Below are positions 1 to 12,398 of a DNA stretch of 64,000 nt, piece after piece. The DNA is from Callaeas wilsoni. Lineage: Eukaryota; Chordata; Aves; Passeriformes; Callaeidae. Made by a program: the position numbers and the translations under genes. Where the stretch lies: assembly GCA_013398955.1 (NCBI GenBank), contig VWPU01001277.1, forward strand, positions 36,964 to 100,963, given 5' to 3'. Position 1 is the first letter of the stretch; every line of letters begins with the position of its first letter. The notes beneath the pieces are model-generated. The model was given only the letters and a program-made list of their open reading frames with translations. It ran no database searches and was not told the DNA's origin.

Positions 1-1602
1 TCAAATGGGTAAGGCAAGAGACACCATGCCCGAGGCAGGCACCAGGAATGCTTCTGTTGTGCTGAGAGAAAAGGACAGAGTAGGGGACCAGGGAAGGCTC
101 TTTGGTCATGCCCACACCTGTTTCAGTGGCACAGCATCCTTCACCTGGAGCATGAGACCGCTGCTGGGCAGAGAATAAAGTTGGCAATATATATCTACCT
201 TGCTCTTAAGTTGGTGCATGGGTAATTTCTGGACATTTATGGTCTGAGAACAAGCTCCTACAAAGTGTTCACTCCAGAGTTTTAATCATTGGGTGTAAAT
301 TAAGACAGCATTAGGGTAAATTACGTGTAAATTAGGGAAGAACATGTGGAACGGAATCTCTAATTGTGGGCATTATTGTCCAACTTCTTAAAAAATAATA
401 CTCAGAGCATAGTTACAAATATGTTGTGACCAGACCAGCAGGACATGTAAGTGTAAATATGTTTCATTTAGCAAATACATTACTTTATTTATATTACTAA
501 AGTATTTATATTACTTTACTATACTATACTATTACTATATTTTACTATTTATTGTTTTGAGCAGAAGAATTGGCAATATGCTTATATAATATCCTTATGA
601 CATAAGGTTGGAAGCGGTGTAAACACTTTCAAAGACAAGGTAAAAAATTCAAAATAATCTCAAAAACTGAGAAACAGTGAGGGTGAAATTTGATAACAAC
701 CAATGGAAATTAATACACACAGAAGGAAAAGATCAAGTAAATGAGGAATGCCTGGCTATGTAGAGTACCTCAGGATCTGACAGTTATAAAAGGTCACAAA
801 TTTAATGTCAATCAATTTAATGACAGTCGTATAAAAAAAATACCAATCTAGAGTGTTATCAGTAAAACATAAGAGGCAGTTATTTAATTGTGTTAGAGTC
901 TGTTGGACCTATGATAATGAGCAGTCACTGTCTGATGAATGTTGAGGACAAACAGAACCTGTCCAGGAATGAGAAATTATTGTAAGGAAAACTGGTGTTG
1001 CCCAGTTTATAAAAGTCCTCTTTTAATAATCTGAATACAGGGACCTACACTTGCCCATATATGTGAAAGTTAGGGCAGAAAATAAATAATTTAGTTTGCA
1101 GAAAGCAAGATTTATACCATTTAAGGAGTTTTTTCCAGCTCTGTGGATAGTCAAGCAGTTGAACCAGTTATCTGGGGAGGATGAAGGATCCCATCAGGAG
1201 GAAAAGTTTGAGAGTAGTTCTGTCAGAGATGATCTAGCCATAGACAGCCTTGCATCACAGCAAAAGTACAGAAGACATCTGAGTTTCAGGCCTATTTCAC
1301 CTTCACTCTATATTTAAAAGAATAAATAAGTAATTAAATGTGGAAAATTATTTTACTTAGAATCATTTCAAGGGGAAAAGCCCTGTAAAATCAAATCTAG
1401 TTATTTTGGAAGGAGAGCTTCTGGAAAGTGAAAACTTTGTTTTCTGTGTCCAGGTGAGATAAATACATTAAGTATGTCTGTCTGGACTTTTAATTAAAAA
1501 TTGCAGGGAGTTTTGGTTTTTTTTTCTTTTTTTTTGGTATTAATAATTTGCACTTCTAACTGTTGCTATAATCGAGTTTATAATAAAATGTTTCTTTTCC
1601 AG
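1..1602. other. MYOM1: Intron upstream of first visible MYOM1 exon
   Basis: I see no convincing exon here. The stretch is AT-rich, with low-complexity TTTA/TACTA tracts near 480-550. The 3' end has a T-rich tract and the acceptor TTTCTTTTCCAG directly before 1603. The preceding exon must lie outside the window. Confidence 0.7.
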
Positions 1603-1760
1603 CTAGAAGAGACTCAGGCATTCCACAAAAAGTTGAATCAAGATAAACTCTTACATGCTCCTGAGTTTGTCATTGAGCCTCGTTCCCACACTATCTGGGA
1701 AAAGGAAAATGTTAAATTTAATTGTTCCGTGGCTGGCTGGCCGGCTCCCCGTGTTACATG
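1603..1760 (+). CDS. MYOM1: MYOM1 exon: linker and start of Ig domain My2
   Basis: Acceptor TTTCTTTTCCAG and donor TG|GTAAGT bound 158 nt read in frame from CTA at 1603. It encodes a helical-looking linker (EETQAFHKKLNQ), then the first Ig strands with the pattern VKFNCSVAGWPAPRVTW. This carries the B-strand Cys and the C-strand Trp, whose codon is split by the intron. Window residues are 1-53. The exon ends in phase 2. The family role of this N-terminal region is thick-filament attachment next to My1. It is the first visible exon, so it is not the start of the protein. Confidence 0.95.
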
Positions 1761-4700
1761 GTAAGTTTGTATCCCTGTCACTGAAAGTCACCACTTACCC
1801 AGAATCTGAAGTCATCTCAGTGAATGTAGTCATTTTTCTGGAAAGATATGAGTTAAATTTTAAAAAAACCCAACAGATACTGGTGGTAGGCCTGTCAAAC
1901 ACCTTTCAAGGCACATTGTGCAGAAAAAGAGCAAAATATTAAAATGAAGAAATAATAATAACAATGAAAATATTATATATTATTATTATAGTAAATTAAC
2001 TAGTCTAATAATATTTAAAATATTTGTGTAACAGCACTAGGAATATATAGATTTTTTTTTATTTGGTAGATACATCAAATACATTCCTTCTGTCGATGAT
2101 TAAGGAAAAATAGCAGTTTAATTTATCATACTATCTTTAATAATGTTTTCCAAATAGTTGTGTTTAGTCTACAAATGACAGTAATGTCCCTGAAGCATTA
2201 AAGCAGGCTTTGGTCAAGAGCAAACTTCTTGACAGCTGAGCAGTTATAGTACTGAGTCTCCATGAAATAGAAATCCCTTGATGATGCTGTGAAATCTCAA
2301 TAATGATGATGTGTTCATAGCAGACACATTGTCAGTGTTTGAAGTCAGTGACTTCAGGTAGATCTGGAACCATCCAAATAAGCTGAAAGCTTTGGAGTCT
2401 GTTGGAAAATTTTGCAGAATCAGAATATGCAGAGTTGGAAGGGAGACATCTAGTACATCAAGATGTTATGTAATAATCATATATTGCAATTTGCTACTTG
2501 AATTAAGGGACTTAAGAGACTCTGCATTTGTTTAGGTCTCAAAAACCTTAATCTCGGGGCTTGTCAAAAATTGCTCCTAAGAGGTTTGTTAATAGGCCAG
2601 AGCTGAGTCAATAAAGTCAGATCTCTCTCCTGGGACTCTGACAACCAGGCTCTCCATGGACAGTTTTCCCATCCTGTAAGGGTTACAAGTGCTCTGTGTT
2701 CACATTCCTCCTGGAGAGGATTCCAGACAAACCCTTTAGATCTGGTCTCAGCTGGATATAAGGAACGGTCAGCTATGCTCATGGCTGTAATCCAGCTCTG
2801 TAACCTGTATCCTACCCAAGAATTCAAGAGCTGGGTCATTTTCACTTTGGTTGAGATTCACCTTATCCCCAAAACCTGACATGGTTAAACTGAGCCTTCA
2901 GCTGTCTGTCTTTGCTCTCACTGTGAACCAGCCTTTCATCTAAGTGCTAAATGTGGATGGTGGAAATTAATACATCATTTTACCGTACATCTGAGTTCCA
3001 AAGGGATTTCAGTTTGCCACAGGCTACTAATGGAAAAAAAAGGAGTTCACATCCTTTTCAGTAGGTGTCTTTGCTCTAAGATATAGAACAGTGCTGACCT
3101 GGATCTGTCAGCTTTCATTCAGCCTTTCTAACAAAATGTCAGTAGAGTACTGCAAACAGTCATTCTTTGTATAAGCAATGAAGACCTTTTCATGCTGTGC
3201 TTGTAAAATTATAAAGCTTTGTGAACTTTCTGAAGAAAACCTTACTGCCTGATGCAGCTGCTCTGACTCCCTTGGGAAAAAAAAGCATATGGAAAACCCA
3301 GGACACCTGAAACCAGTAACAGAAAGCATAAACTATCAGTGCCTAATGACAGTGGGATGTTGCAGTCCCACATTAGCTAATGACTTGGCTGCTCTGGAAT
3401 TTGCATTTCCAGAAATAACAAGTGGTCCTTCTTTCTACAGATGAATATAAAGAAGCAAAAATGGAATCAATTACTTTTCACTAACCCAATAATGAAGACA
3501 AAAGAAGTGAAAGTCTTCTTGCTGTTGGCATGACCCAGTTAAAGCTTGTTTCGGCACAGCATGCCGTGCTATCAAACGACTTCACTGCCATAGGATCCAA
3601 GGGTTGCCCAGCCCTTTGGAGAAAATTTAAAGATACTGTGGAGTTAAGTCCTGTTTACAGGATTTCATGTTCCCTGGAAAATGTTAAGAACTGATGGCAT
3701 TATTCTATTTTCTAAATATTTGACACACTAGATGTAATATAAAGATGCCCTAATGTTCCCAGGCAGTTCAGTCTGGGGGGCATCAGCTCACAGATGAGGC
3801 GAAGAGTGGTGGTGAATGTATTACTCTTGCTGGACTCACGTATTATTCTTTGCCTAAGCCAGGATAATAGATTAATGAGGTCAGGCATCTCTGCAAGTGA
3901 TTGATACGCAGAATAGAGAGTATTGCCATTGAACCCCTTTTCATAGACATTTTGCTGAGAAGAAGATGAGGATAAAAAGCAGTAGGGTTTATGGTCCTTA
4001 CTCACTTAAGCACTTGGAAAACTCCCAGTGTATTACTATGCCCAAATATTTGTAGTCAGGAAAATATTCTTTATTGTACAATGCTGATGGTGCTGAAAGA
4101 CAATTTTCAGATTTATTGCACGTATAGCTTCATCTTGAGATATATTCAACTAATAATATTCTTAGTGAAAATAAAATTGTTAATTACTGATTTGTTTGGT
4201 GAAGTGCAGCAAGCTACTGACACCAGACCAGTTCCCTCTCCTGAAAATCATGAAAAGTTTAAAGTATAAAATCTGAAATGAAGAAGCAAATCTCTTTGAC
4301 TGGTTATCTGTTGTGAGGAGAAAGATTTATTTAAACTGCATTGTAGTAAAAGATGAAGATACTTTTATTTATCATCCTTTATAATTCCACTTTCTTTATA
4401 TATATACCTTATGGAGAACAGGGAAAGATGTGCTAAAGTAGGACATTCTCTTAGGAAACATTTTTTCTTTATGGACCTCAAATCAATGCCAAATGTACTG
4501 AATACAATTCAGAGTGCAATTTATTTATTAGACTTCTATTGCCAGTTTTTTCCATATTTCCAATGCCTGCTTAAGACAGGATTTACTCAAACATTTACTT
4601 GATTACACCATATATGGTCCAGAATGAACAACATGTTATGCAACAAATGAAGAGGAAGAATTTAACATGCACCACTGTTCTTCCACTATGTGAGTCTCAA

Positions 4701-5343
4701 GCTGTTTACATAAATTCTGAAATTAGCAGTACCAGCTCACCACTGATCAGTAGTGGTTCATTCATTCCCTTAAATTATGTACTGGGAATTTTGAACGGTA
4801 AACCTTTCCTGCCTGAAGATACACCTGTGCCAGAAAATACTCATAGTATATGCCAGACTAATCCTGTTAAGTTGCAAGTAAACAAAAAATTAACCTTCTA
4901 CCTGACTTTTTTTGTGTATATGAAGGTTTTAAAAGTAGGTCAAATATGCAGACCAAACAAAATGCTTATGATAGCTGGTAAATAAGGAGACTACAAAATT
5001 ATTTTTTGCAATTTACTAAACTCTGAGGTGTTGCTCATGTGACTCCTCCTTTCTTTTACGAGTAGCAACATAAAGTTCATGGTAATACAAACTGATTTTC
5101 ATCCCACTCAAGACTATTTTCTTCTTTTAATTTGAGAATAAAATCTACCTGGAGCAGGTCAAAGAGAAGGAGAGAAAGGTTACACTTCCAAAAATATGTA
5201 ATGTCTTCCCAGGGAGTTAGGCTATAGTTTACCTAGGAGAAACATGCAGGAGCTGATGTTCTACTTCAAATATCAAGCACTTGACCTTTTAAAGTATAGA
5301 ATGACTTCTCTTTGTGATGTACTGCTTCTTTGCTTTTCCGTAG
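1761..5343. other. MYOM1: MYOM1 intron (3.6 kb)
   Basis: The intron holds AT-rich sequence around 1950-2040 and a probable old, antisense CR1 3'-end remnant near 2412-2465. I see no additional exon. The open frames in it (for example 4599-4985) show no codon bias, domain or splice context. Confidence 0.7.
2412..2465 (-). repeat. Possible degraded CR1 LINE 3' end
   Basis: The text reads like the reverse complement of a CR1 tail: an 'agaatcag' start followed by 'ttggaagggagacatctagtacatc'. Only about 50 bases are recognisable, so this is tentative. Confidence 0.35.
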
Positions 5344-5436
5344 GTACAAAAATAACGTGCCCATTGATGTACAGGCTCACCCTGGCAAGTATATCATTCA
5401 AAGTCGATATGGGCTGCACTCCCTGGAGATTAGCGA
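5344..5436 (+). CDS. MYOM1: MYOM1 exon: middle of Ig domain My2
   Basis: Bounded by acceptor TTTTCCGTAG and donor GA|GTAAGG; 93 nt, phase 2 to phase 2. It completes the Trp codon and gives YKNNVPIDVQAHPG, then KYIIQSRYGLHSLEIS, the C to E strands of an I-set Ig fold. Window residues are 53-84. The following intron (5437-6335, 0.9 kb) holds nothing recognisable apart from a short triplication of 'cagtgtc' near 6188-6207. Confidence 0.94.
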
Positions 5437-6335
5437 GTAAGGAAATATTAAATAATTTAACAAAAAGCTTAAGCTGAAGTGTTGCTATAGAATGAGACCT
5501 GCAAAATGTGAGCATACCTCTTGGGGATGTAAGATATGTCAAATCGGGTGATATCTGAGATATCAGCTGTGGTGAATGCTGTCTACTAAATGTTGAAGCA
5601 GTTCTGGTTTACCTCAGTAGAGGACATGCAATTTACCTGAGTTATTTATCTGGATTATTTATCTGGATATTCTATTTATGGCTGAGTCAGAAAAGTGGGA
5701 CATCTCTGATTACTTTTTCTATCTGTCTGCTTGATTAATACAATTAAACATGTAAAAATATGTGAGTTAACTGTTTTTCAAATATAGCAAAATTCACAAT
5801 TCTTACTGAAATGAGGAACAGAACTGGGATGTCCTCACTTATACATGAGAAAGATCTTTAACAGTACTCCTCTTCCAAGTCGGAAATTTTTGCACTCAAT
5901 TTGCATTAAAAGCATTGAAAACATGAGACCTAATCAAACCTGGATTTGACAATTTATGTACTGGCAGATGCCCTTTGAATGTGTTTTATGAAATCTACCA
6001 TTTCTACAAGTTCCATGTTAGGCATCTCTTCATAGAAGACAGTAAATTAGCGATGAATATTATCAGATAGTTTTTCCTACTTATGCTGTATTCCCAATTT
6101 CAAATCTGTAAGTGATAATTGAAAAGAGACGTTTATTTCAAACACTGGGATTTAACATTCAGAAAGACTTAATGGCTACAATCCGTCCAGTGTCCAGTGT
6201 CCAGTGTGTCTTTCTCCCAGGCTTTTACTTTATAGATTTTACTCAGATTTCTGAGGGTTTTCTTAATCTAAAACACCAGCGAGGCTATGCCAAGGAGTAA
6301 ATGGGTGCTCTGCCTAATCATTTCTATAATTTCAG

Positions 6336-6424
6336 GTGTGAATTTGATGACACTGCCCAGTATCGTGCCTCTGCTATGAATGTTAAAGGAGAAGTTTCAA
6401 TTTATGCTTCCCTCGTGGTAAAGA
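6336..6424 (+). CDS. MYOM1: MYOM1 exon: end of Ig domain My2
   Basis: Acceptor ATAATTTCAG and donor AAGA|GTAGGT bound 89 nt. It encodes CEFDDTAQYRASAMNVKGE, the F-strand motif DxAxYxxxxxN. The usual F-strand Cys is replaced (YRA instead of YxC), so this domain cannot form the canonical Ig disulphide, which is normal for cytoplasmic muscle Ig domains. Window residues are 84-113. It ends in phase 1. Confidence 0.94.
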
Positions 6425-6549
6425 GTAGGTTGCAAAATATTTCCTTCAATGTTTTTTTTGTTAAGATGCACATTACCAGTTTTGGTTTTGTGGCTCACAG
6501 AGCCTTTACCTCTTGGCGACAGTGACCAGTTTTGTCTTTTTCTGTGTAG

Positions 6550-6609
6550 GGTACAAAGGAGAAATTGACGCAAGTCTTTTGCATGCTAGAAATCTTTCCC
6601 TCTCTCCAT
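6550..6609 (+). CDS. MYOM1: MYOM1 exon: My2-My3 linker
   Basis: A 60-nt exon bounded by TCTGTGTAG and T|GTAAGT. It encodes RYKGEIDASLLHARNLSLSP, a linker with no Ig signature. The exon is phase 1 at both ends and so is removable without a frameshift. I have no evidence that it is skipped. Confidence 0.92.
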
Positions 6610-8141
6610 GTAAGTTACAATATGTTTCTTTGACACTTCCATTTATAGTTGTGACATCATGACACATGACTAAGCAGAATATTTAGTAACATTATTTTAA
6701 AAAGAAGCAGGTCTGATTTACAAGGGTCTGGAGCTCTACAATTTCAGATGGTGTTAGCCTCACTAGTGGGGGAAAATGGCATTGCCTTCTAAGTCTGTTC
6801 TTATATAAGAAACATCCTGTTAATATTGCACTTCACTATGAAATAGAATCTGTCAGAGAGAGAGAAACACTTCCCCTTTTGCAATATGTAAAACATGGCA
6901 TGGGGAAGCAGGTGCCTACATAGAGTAGGTGACTTCATTGTTGTCAGCTTCTTATGTGGTTTCATAAGCTGTGAAAATGCACAGAAAATGCTTAGAAAAG
7001 ATTGAATACCCAGAACCCAATTAGACTATTTGGGATATATCAAGGTGGAAATTGTAGTTCGTTTTACCTGAGAATCTCACATTTTAACAATATGGCATCC
7101 ATGCCTCCATGACGGTAGGACAATCCCCCCACATATGCCATGTGGGTGAAGGTGCCCTAGGAACCCCATGAAAGGTTTGACAGATGAGACTTCCAGACTT
7201 TTATTGTAGTGGCACAAACAGGACCAGAGATATTCTACAAAGGCTTAGTAGCTGGCATTTATACACCAGAGCTCTGAAGTTATAGAAACAAGATTATGTA
7301 CAACACTGCAAAATGCAAAGCCATACATTTCCAATAAAATTTGGGATCTATCACTTCTTTATGGGAAAGAAAGATCACGATTTGCATATATTCATTGATC
7401 ACAGGAAGAGAGAGAGTTATCAGTGTAGGCTAGTTGAGTGAAAGGAAAGTGTAACCTCAGGTTTTATCAGCTGAGCTGTTTTCAAAACAGGCGTGGAAGC
7501 CCCTCTGCCATGTATGTACAGTACAAATGAAAGGCACTTAGGATATTCTGTCTGGAAAACTGCTCAACTTGGGACAACAAAGCATTAGGAAAGATAAATT
7601 CAGGAACAAGTACAGAAACAGACTATCTGAGTGCCTGGGGGATTGGAGAGCACCTTTTATATTATTAGTAGCCCCCACAAAGGCTTACTAGCTTACAAAA
7701 ACACATGACTGCTCTGAGATAGAGCAAGGAGTTAAAATGGAGAAAGAGAAGAACCATATAAGCTAAAGATCAATGTGACCTGAACAAATAATCATATATA
7801 GAAGTCTTTTAAAGTTATAAATCAAATCTTATGGTAAAACACTGGATTAGAAATTTTGAAAATTCTGAAATTAAATTCTGCAGAAGCCTGTCCCTGCTAA
7901 AATGAACTAGCTGTAAGAGCTAGAGTTGTGTGGATGAATAAGTAGTCAATTCTCTGCGATAGAAAGGGCTTAGATTATCCAACACTGCAATTACCTCTGA
8001 AGATGATGAATTAATATACATATTCTTCCTATTTATACCTTGAACTTTGCCTGCGACTGCATTCATAATCACTGAGTACTTTTTCTTCCTACTCTTCTCA
8101 CAGAAGGAAAGAAAACCAGATTTTATTTTTCTCTTATACAG
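6610..8141. other. MYOM1: MYOM1 intron (1.5 kb)
   Basis: No gene or confidently classifiable repeat is seen. The stretch 7085-7240 differs in texture from its surroundings and could be an old transposon relic, but I cannot name it. Confidence 0.6.
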
Positions 8142-8306
8142 TTGCCGTTACCCCTCATGGCTACGCTTCCAGGTTTGAAATCAGCTTTGTTGACAAGTTC
8201 GATGTAGCCTTTGGGAGAGAAGGCGAGACAATGAGTCTGGGCTGCACAGTTGTCATCAATCCTGATATCAAGCGCTTCAAACCAGACATTGAGTGGTACA
8301 GAAACG
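8142..8306 (+). CDS. MYOM1: MYOM1 exon: first half of Ig domain My3
   Basis: Acceptor TTATACAG and donor ACG|GTGAGA bound 165 nt. The product has GREGETMSLGCTVVINPD, with the B-strand Cys, then KPDIEWYRN with the C-strand Trp. Window residues are 133-188. Phase is 1 in and 1 out. The next intron (8307-8902, 0.6 kb) holds a short ATTT tract near 8610-8627 and nothing else I can name. Confidence 0.95.
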
Positions 8307-8609
8307 GTGAGAATGTTTGACAAGAAGAAATATAAACTTTTTTCATGTAAATCTTTACTTACTTCAGCTTATATCAACATTGTGATTTGGTCATCACTTT
8401 CTCAGCTTTTCCAACGGTAATATTTTCTCTTTTTCAACTAGAATTGTTTCAAAATTTAGCATTTTGATGTGAAGCCATGGAAAACTGACAAAGCACTGTG
8501 AAAATGTCTTCTAGGGATTTTTTATTTCTTAACAAAAATTTAAATTAGAAGCATTTTTATTGGAGCCAACATCTATGTGGCCCATTTATAGAGCTCATAC
8601 AGCTTTTAC

Positions 8610-8627
8610 TATTTATTTATTTATTTG
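8610..8627. repeat. (ATTT)n microsatellite
   Basis: Four tandem ATTT-type units in an intron. Confidence 0.7.
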
Positions 8628-8902
8628 CCAAGATATTTTTTAAGTAGTTGCATAGTGTTGTGTAACAGCTGATAAAAAACTATTGATTTCTGAAGTAATG
8701 CTTTGAAATTTAAGACAAAGTTGTTGTAAGTGCTGAATTAGATGTTATGATGAAAACAGATGACTGTTTACAAAGACGGAGTGTTGTCTGATGAGAGTGG
8801 TCTCTTTTGTATTTCCAATCTATTCCAATATGTTCTCCGTATTGAGAATCTACTCCTCAGTAGATCCTGCTAGTTCTCATCGTGAAATTCTCTAATTCCT
8901 AG

Positions 8903-9064
8903 GTGTTCTTATTACACCATCCAAATGGGTCCAGATGCAATGGAGTGGGGAGCGAGCTTCTTTAACACTGACTCACGCAAACAAGGAAGATGAAGGTCTT
9001 TACACTCTGCGAGTGACGATGGGAGAGTACTATGAAGAGTACAGCAGTTATGTCTTTGTTCGAG
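8903..9064 (+). CDS. MYOM1: MYOM1 exon: second half of Ig domain My3
   Basis: Acceptor TAATTCCTAG and donor CGAG|GTAGGA bound 162 nt. It encodes SKWVQMQWSGERASLTLTHA, then the F-strand motif EDEGLYTLRV with Leu in place of Cys, ending EYYEEYSSYVFVR. Window residues are 188-242. The exon closes the N-terminal Ig pair; the next exon starts the FN3 block. Confidence 0.95.
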
Positions 9065-12000
9065 GTAGGACACGGTCTTGTGCACAAAACTCTCTACAAA
9101 GCTGAGGAAAACACATTGGCAAAATCAGTCTCAGATACTTGAGGTGCTTCCCCCGCACCCTCACCCCCCATAAAAATAGAATAATAATTTTCTATTAATA
9201 GATTCTAGCAATGTACATTCCACTCGTTATCTCTGGAAAAAATCCATGCATGTGTCAGGCTTTGGTGTCACGTACCCGAAGACTTCTAAACTCCATTGAC
9301 ATTCTGAGGAGGAAATTTAGGGCATTATGTTCAGTACTCTGAACATAAGTCATAAGGAGGAAAAAATCCATATAATAACTTAAAAATGTATTTTTGTAAC
9401 CATGTCACTGCTAGCTAAACTGCACTATTTTTATCAAGATTTTGTGTGCCATTTGAGGGATTCTGTCTAATGCACGCTGCAGGAAAAAATACAGTGGAAG
9501 GGAAACACAAAGATCTGCACCTGGAGAAGCATAATCTCATGCAGCAGTATAGGCTGGTGTCTGTCTGGAGAGCTGCTTTTCAGGAAGGATCCTGGTGAAC
9601 AGCAAGGTGAACGTGTGCTCTTGTCACAAAGACAGTGGCATCCTGGGCTGCACTGGGAAAAACATTGTCAGCAGGCTGAGGTGACCCTTCCCAGCCACTC
9701 AGCACTGGTGGGGCTCATGTAGAATGCTAGATTCAGTATGGATCCCCCATACAAAAGAGACATGGACTCACTGGAGTGAGGCCACTGAAGGGATGCGAAG
9801 GTGATTTACAGCTTGAAGAATCTTTCATATGAGGAAAGGCTGACAGAGCTGGGACTGTTCAGCCTGGAAAAGAGAGATCATGAGAGGAGTTTATCCATGT
9901 GTACCTGATGGAGGGAAGTAAAGAAGACACCAGAACAGGTTACCCAGACAGGCTGTGGAATCCTCTCAATCCTTGGAGATACCCAAACCCTGATTTGACA
10001 TGGCCCTGGGCAACCAGCTCTGGCTGACTCTGTTTTGAGCCAGGGGCTAAACTGGACAATATCTGGAGCTGTCTGCCAATCTCAACCACTGTGTGATTCT
10101 CTGAAGCAATGCAGCAAAGAGTAGAATTAAAATGTAATTTTTGTGAATGTTGTTTGTTTGTACCATCAAAAACTTCACTGAATACCCATTGAGAATTATT
10201 TCTTTAAAAGGAGCCATGGCTATCACATTGTGTGCTGATTCTATATCTGTCCCAGCTGCTAAAAGTAGCTGAAGTGTGTAATGCTAATTCAAAAGGCTCT
10301 GGAAATTCTTGGCTCTGAGACCATGCCCAGAATGGCTCCTTGTTGCCAAGTCCAGAAGAGCTGTGTGAGATAACAACCTGCCCAGAAAATACAACTGAAG
10401 GAGATGTTTTCACCACCTGAAGAAAGAACCTGTTGAAATGAGCTTCTGTGACAAGAAATAGGACTTGTCTTTCTTTCTTTGTTTTACATCGTGCTGCCAT
10501 ATAAATCAATGATCACCCTCAATCCTATTACATCTTCTGGCAACACAGGTGTGAGCTGACCGAAGCCACCTCCCCTTTCAGCAGAGTACCTGCCTAGCCA
10601 ATGGGTGTGTTTACCAAATTCTAATTACATTAATTGTATTCTACATTCCTATTTAAATGGTCCCCACAATCTTGGTTGGCTACTGTATTCCTCATCGCTC
10701 CTCCTAAACTGTAGCCAAATTTGCTTTAAATGGCAGCTCTGGTATTTTAGCTGGAGCAGTTGTCTTTTTGTGTCACACACAGAAATCACTGTGCATCAAT
10801 GGAAGGGAGGCTCATAATGTTACACGTTCAGATGGGCTTCGAGAGCACGTGTGACTCCTCTGCCATAGCTACAGGGCATCATTTGTCAGCAAGCCACCAG
10901 GGATGAAATCCTAGCCTCCTAGAGGCTGATCAGCAACGCTGGTTCTCCCAGCTGTTTCCCAGTCTGTCTTGGAAAGAAGCTGTTGTCTCATGTTCTGTCA
11001 AGTGGTAAATACGGGCAATTAAAATCTTACATAAAGAGATCACTGAAGACATACTCTTATTACTATTAATGTTCTTAGTATTTTGTGATGTTAATGGGAT
11101 GGTTTACTCTGCATGTTACCATTTTTAAAAACGCATCAAGTTACCTGTAATTAGAACCTGGACTCGGCAACTTTGGCACAGCTTCAAAAGCTCCATGTGA
11201 TGCTAGTCTGCCTATAAGAGAAGACTGTAAAGTGTGGCTGGGTTATTTGGGTCTTTTTTAGGAAGACTACTGTTTTACTTAATAAAGCATATTGAATACT
11301 CTAATAAGGCATTTTTTTCATAAAAGTCAAAGTAATGAAAAATAGGGATTACCATATATTGTAAAACAAAAACCTGTACTGCCTTCAAATATTAAACCTT
11401 TTTGACAACTCTGGGATTTATATGGAATGTATGAATAGTATTTATTAGCAAAATATTTTTATTCAGGTATGTACATCTTAGTCAGAACTTCTTTTGAAGT
11501 CGCTCACAATTGTACAAATTGATGTTATTCTGCAGAGAAACAACATCTCTTATTTTAAAGTCATTCACAGAATCTTCCTGCAAAGGTTAATTATTCTTCT
11601 CTGCATGAAAATTGCACCGTCTCACAAATCACACTCTGTGTAAACAGTAAAATTTCCCAGTGCCTAGCACTATGCTCTATTTTTTAAAGCTTTAGATAAG
11701 ACATGTCCAGAGGCTGATGCAGCAGTCAAGGCCCTTTGACACCAGCAGTCCCAGATTTGTGGTAAACACTTGAAAGGAACAATATGCTCATCGTTATGAA
11801 GGTTATATTCCACAGTGATAATGTATAATACAATTAAACTTCAAAAGGTTTTGATACCTTTGCAGTTCACAGCCAACCAAAATCAAACAGTGAAGGACTA
11901 TGAGTGGAGATAAGATATTTAATTCAGTGTTGTTATATCCAATGGGTGAATACTTTTGATTCAACTATTGCCTGTCTGCCAAGTTTTTTGTCCAACAGTG

Positions 12001-12256
12001 TCTCTCGCAGCTCTGTAACCAGAATGCATGGTACTCATTCTGTTTAAAATGTCTAGGTGAATTGCATTTACAGTATGCTGTAGCCTATTAAAGATTTGTA
12101 AATGTTGCGAAGAAACGCCAAAACCTAGAAAAACACTGGCAATATAAAAGCAAATACTTTTTTGAAGCCAGTAGGAACACAATTTGGTCCTTAAAGATTA
12201 AGAATTGTGAAAGAACTGTGGTTTACATTTACAAACATATTTCTCCATCCTCATAG
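9065..12256. other. MYOM1: MYOM1 intron (3.2 kb) with a CR1 element
   Basis: The intron contains a CR1 LINE fragment (about 9505-10105) and otherwise unremarkable sequence. I see no extra exon or RNA gene. Confidence 0.75.
9505..10105 (+). mobile_element. CR1 LINE, 5'-truncated 3' portion
   Basis: About 600 bases follow the usual order of the 3' part of CR1: 'ctgcacctggagaagcataat', then 'ggaaaggctgacagagctggg', then 'ctgttcagcctggaaaagag', then a tail close to 'aaccactgtgtgattct'. No intact reverse transcriptase frame remains, so it is an old, dead copy in sense orientation to MYOM1. CR1 is the dominant LINE of birds and is also common in reptiles. Confidence 0.85.
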
Positions 12257-12398
12257 ATGCTGATGCTGAAATCCCTGGAGCCCCTGGTGCACCACTGGAT
12301 GTGCAGTGCTTAGATGCCAACAAAGATTATGTCATTGTCTCCTGGAAGCAACCTGCTGTTGATGGAGGAAACCCCATCCTTGGATATTTCATTGACAG
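12257..12398 (+). CDS. MYOM1: MYOM1 exon: first half of FN3 domain My4
   Basis: Acceptor CATCCTCATAG and donor ACAG|GTCAGT bound 142 nt. It gives PGAPGAPLDVQCLDANKDY, then VIVSWKQPAVDGGNPILGYF, the classic FN3 A-B-C strand pattern with the conserved Trp and GY. Window residues are 242-290. My4 starts the titin-binding part of myomesin. Phase 1 in, phase 2 out. Confidence 0.95.

Noticed and set aside
1..1602. A further upstream MYOM1 exon
   Set aside because: No stretch combines an acceptor, a donor and an Ig- or linker-like reading in compatible phase.
4599..4985. 128-codon open frame in the first large intron
   Set aside because: No domain, no codon pattern and no fitting splice phase with neighbouring exons.
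7085..7240. Possible retroviral or transposon end
   Set aside because: No LTR pair, primer-binding site or coding remnant could be recognised.
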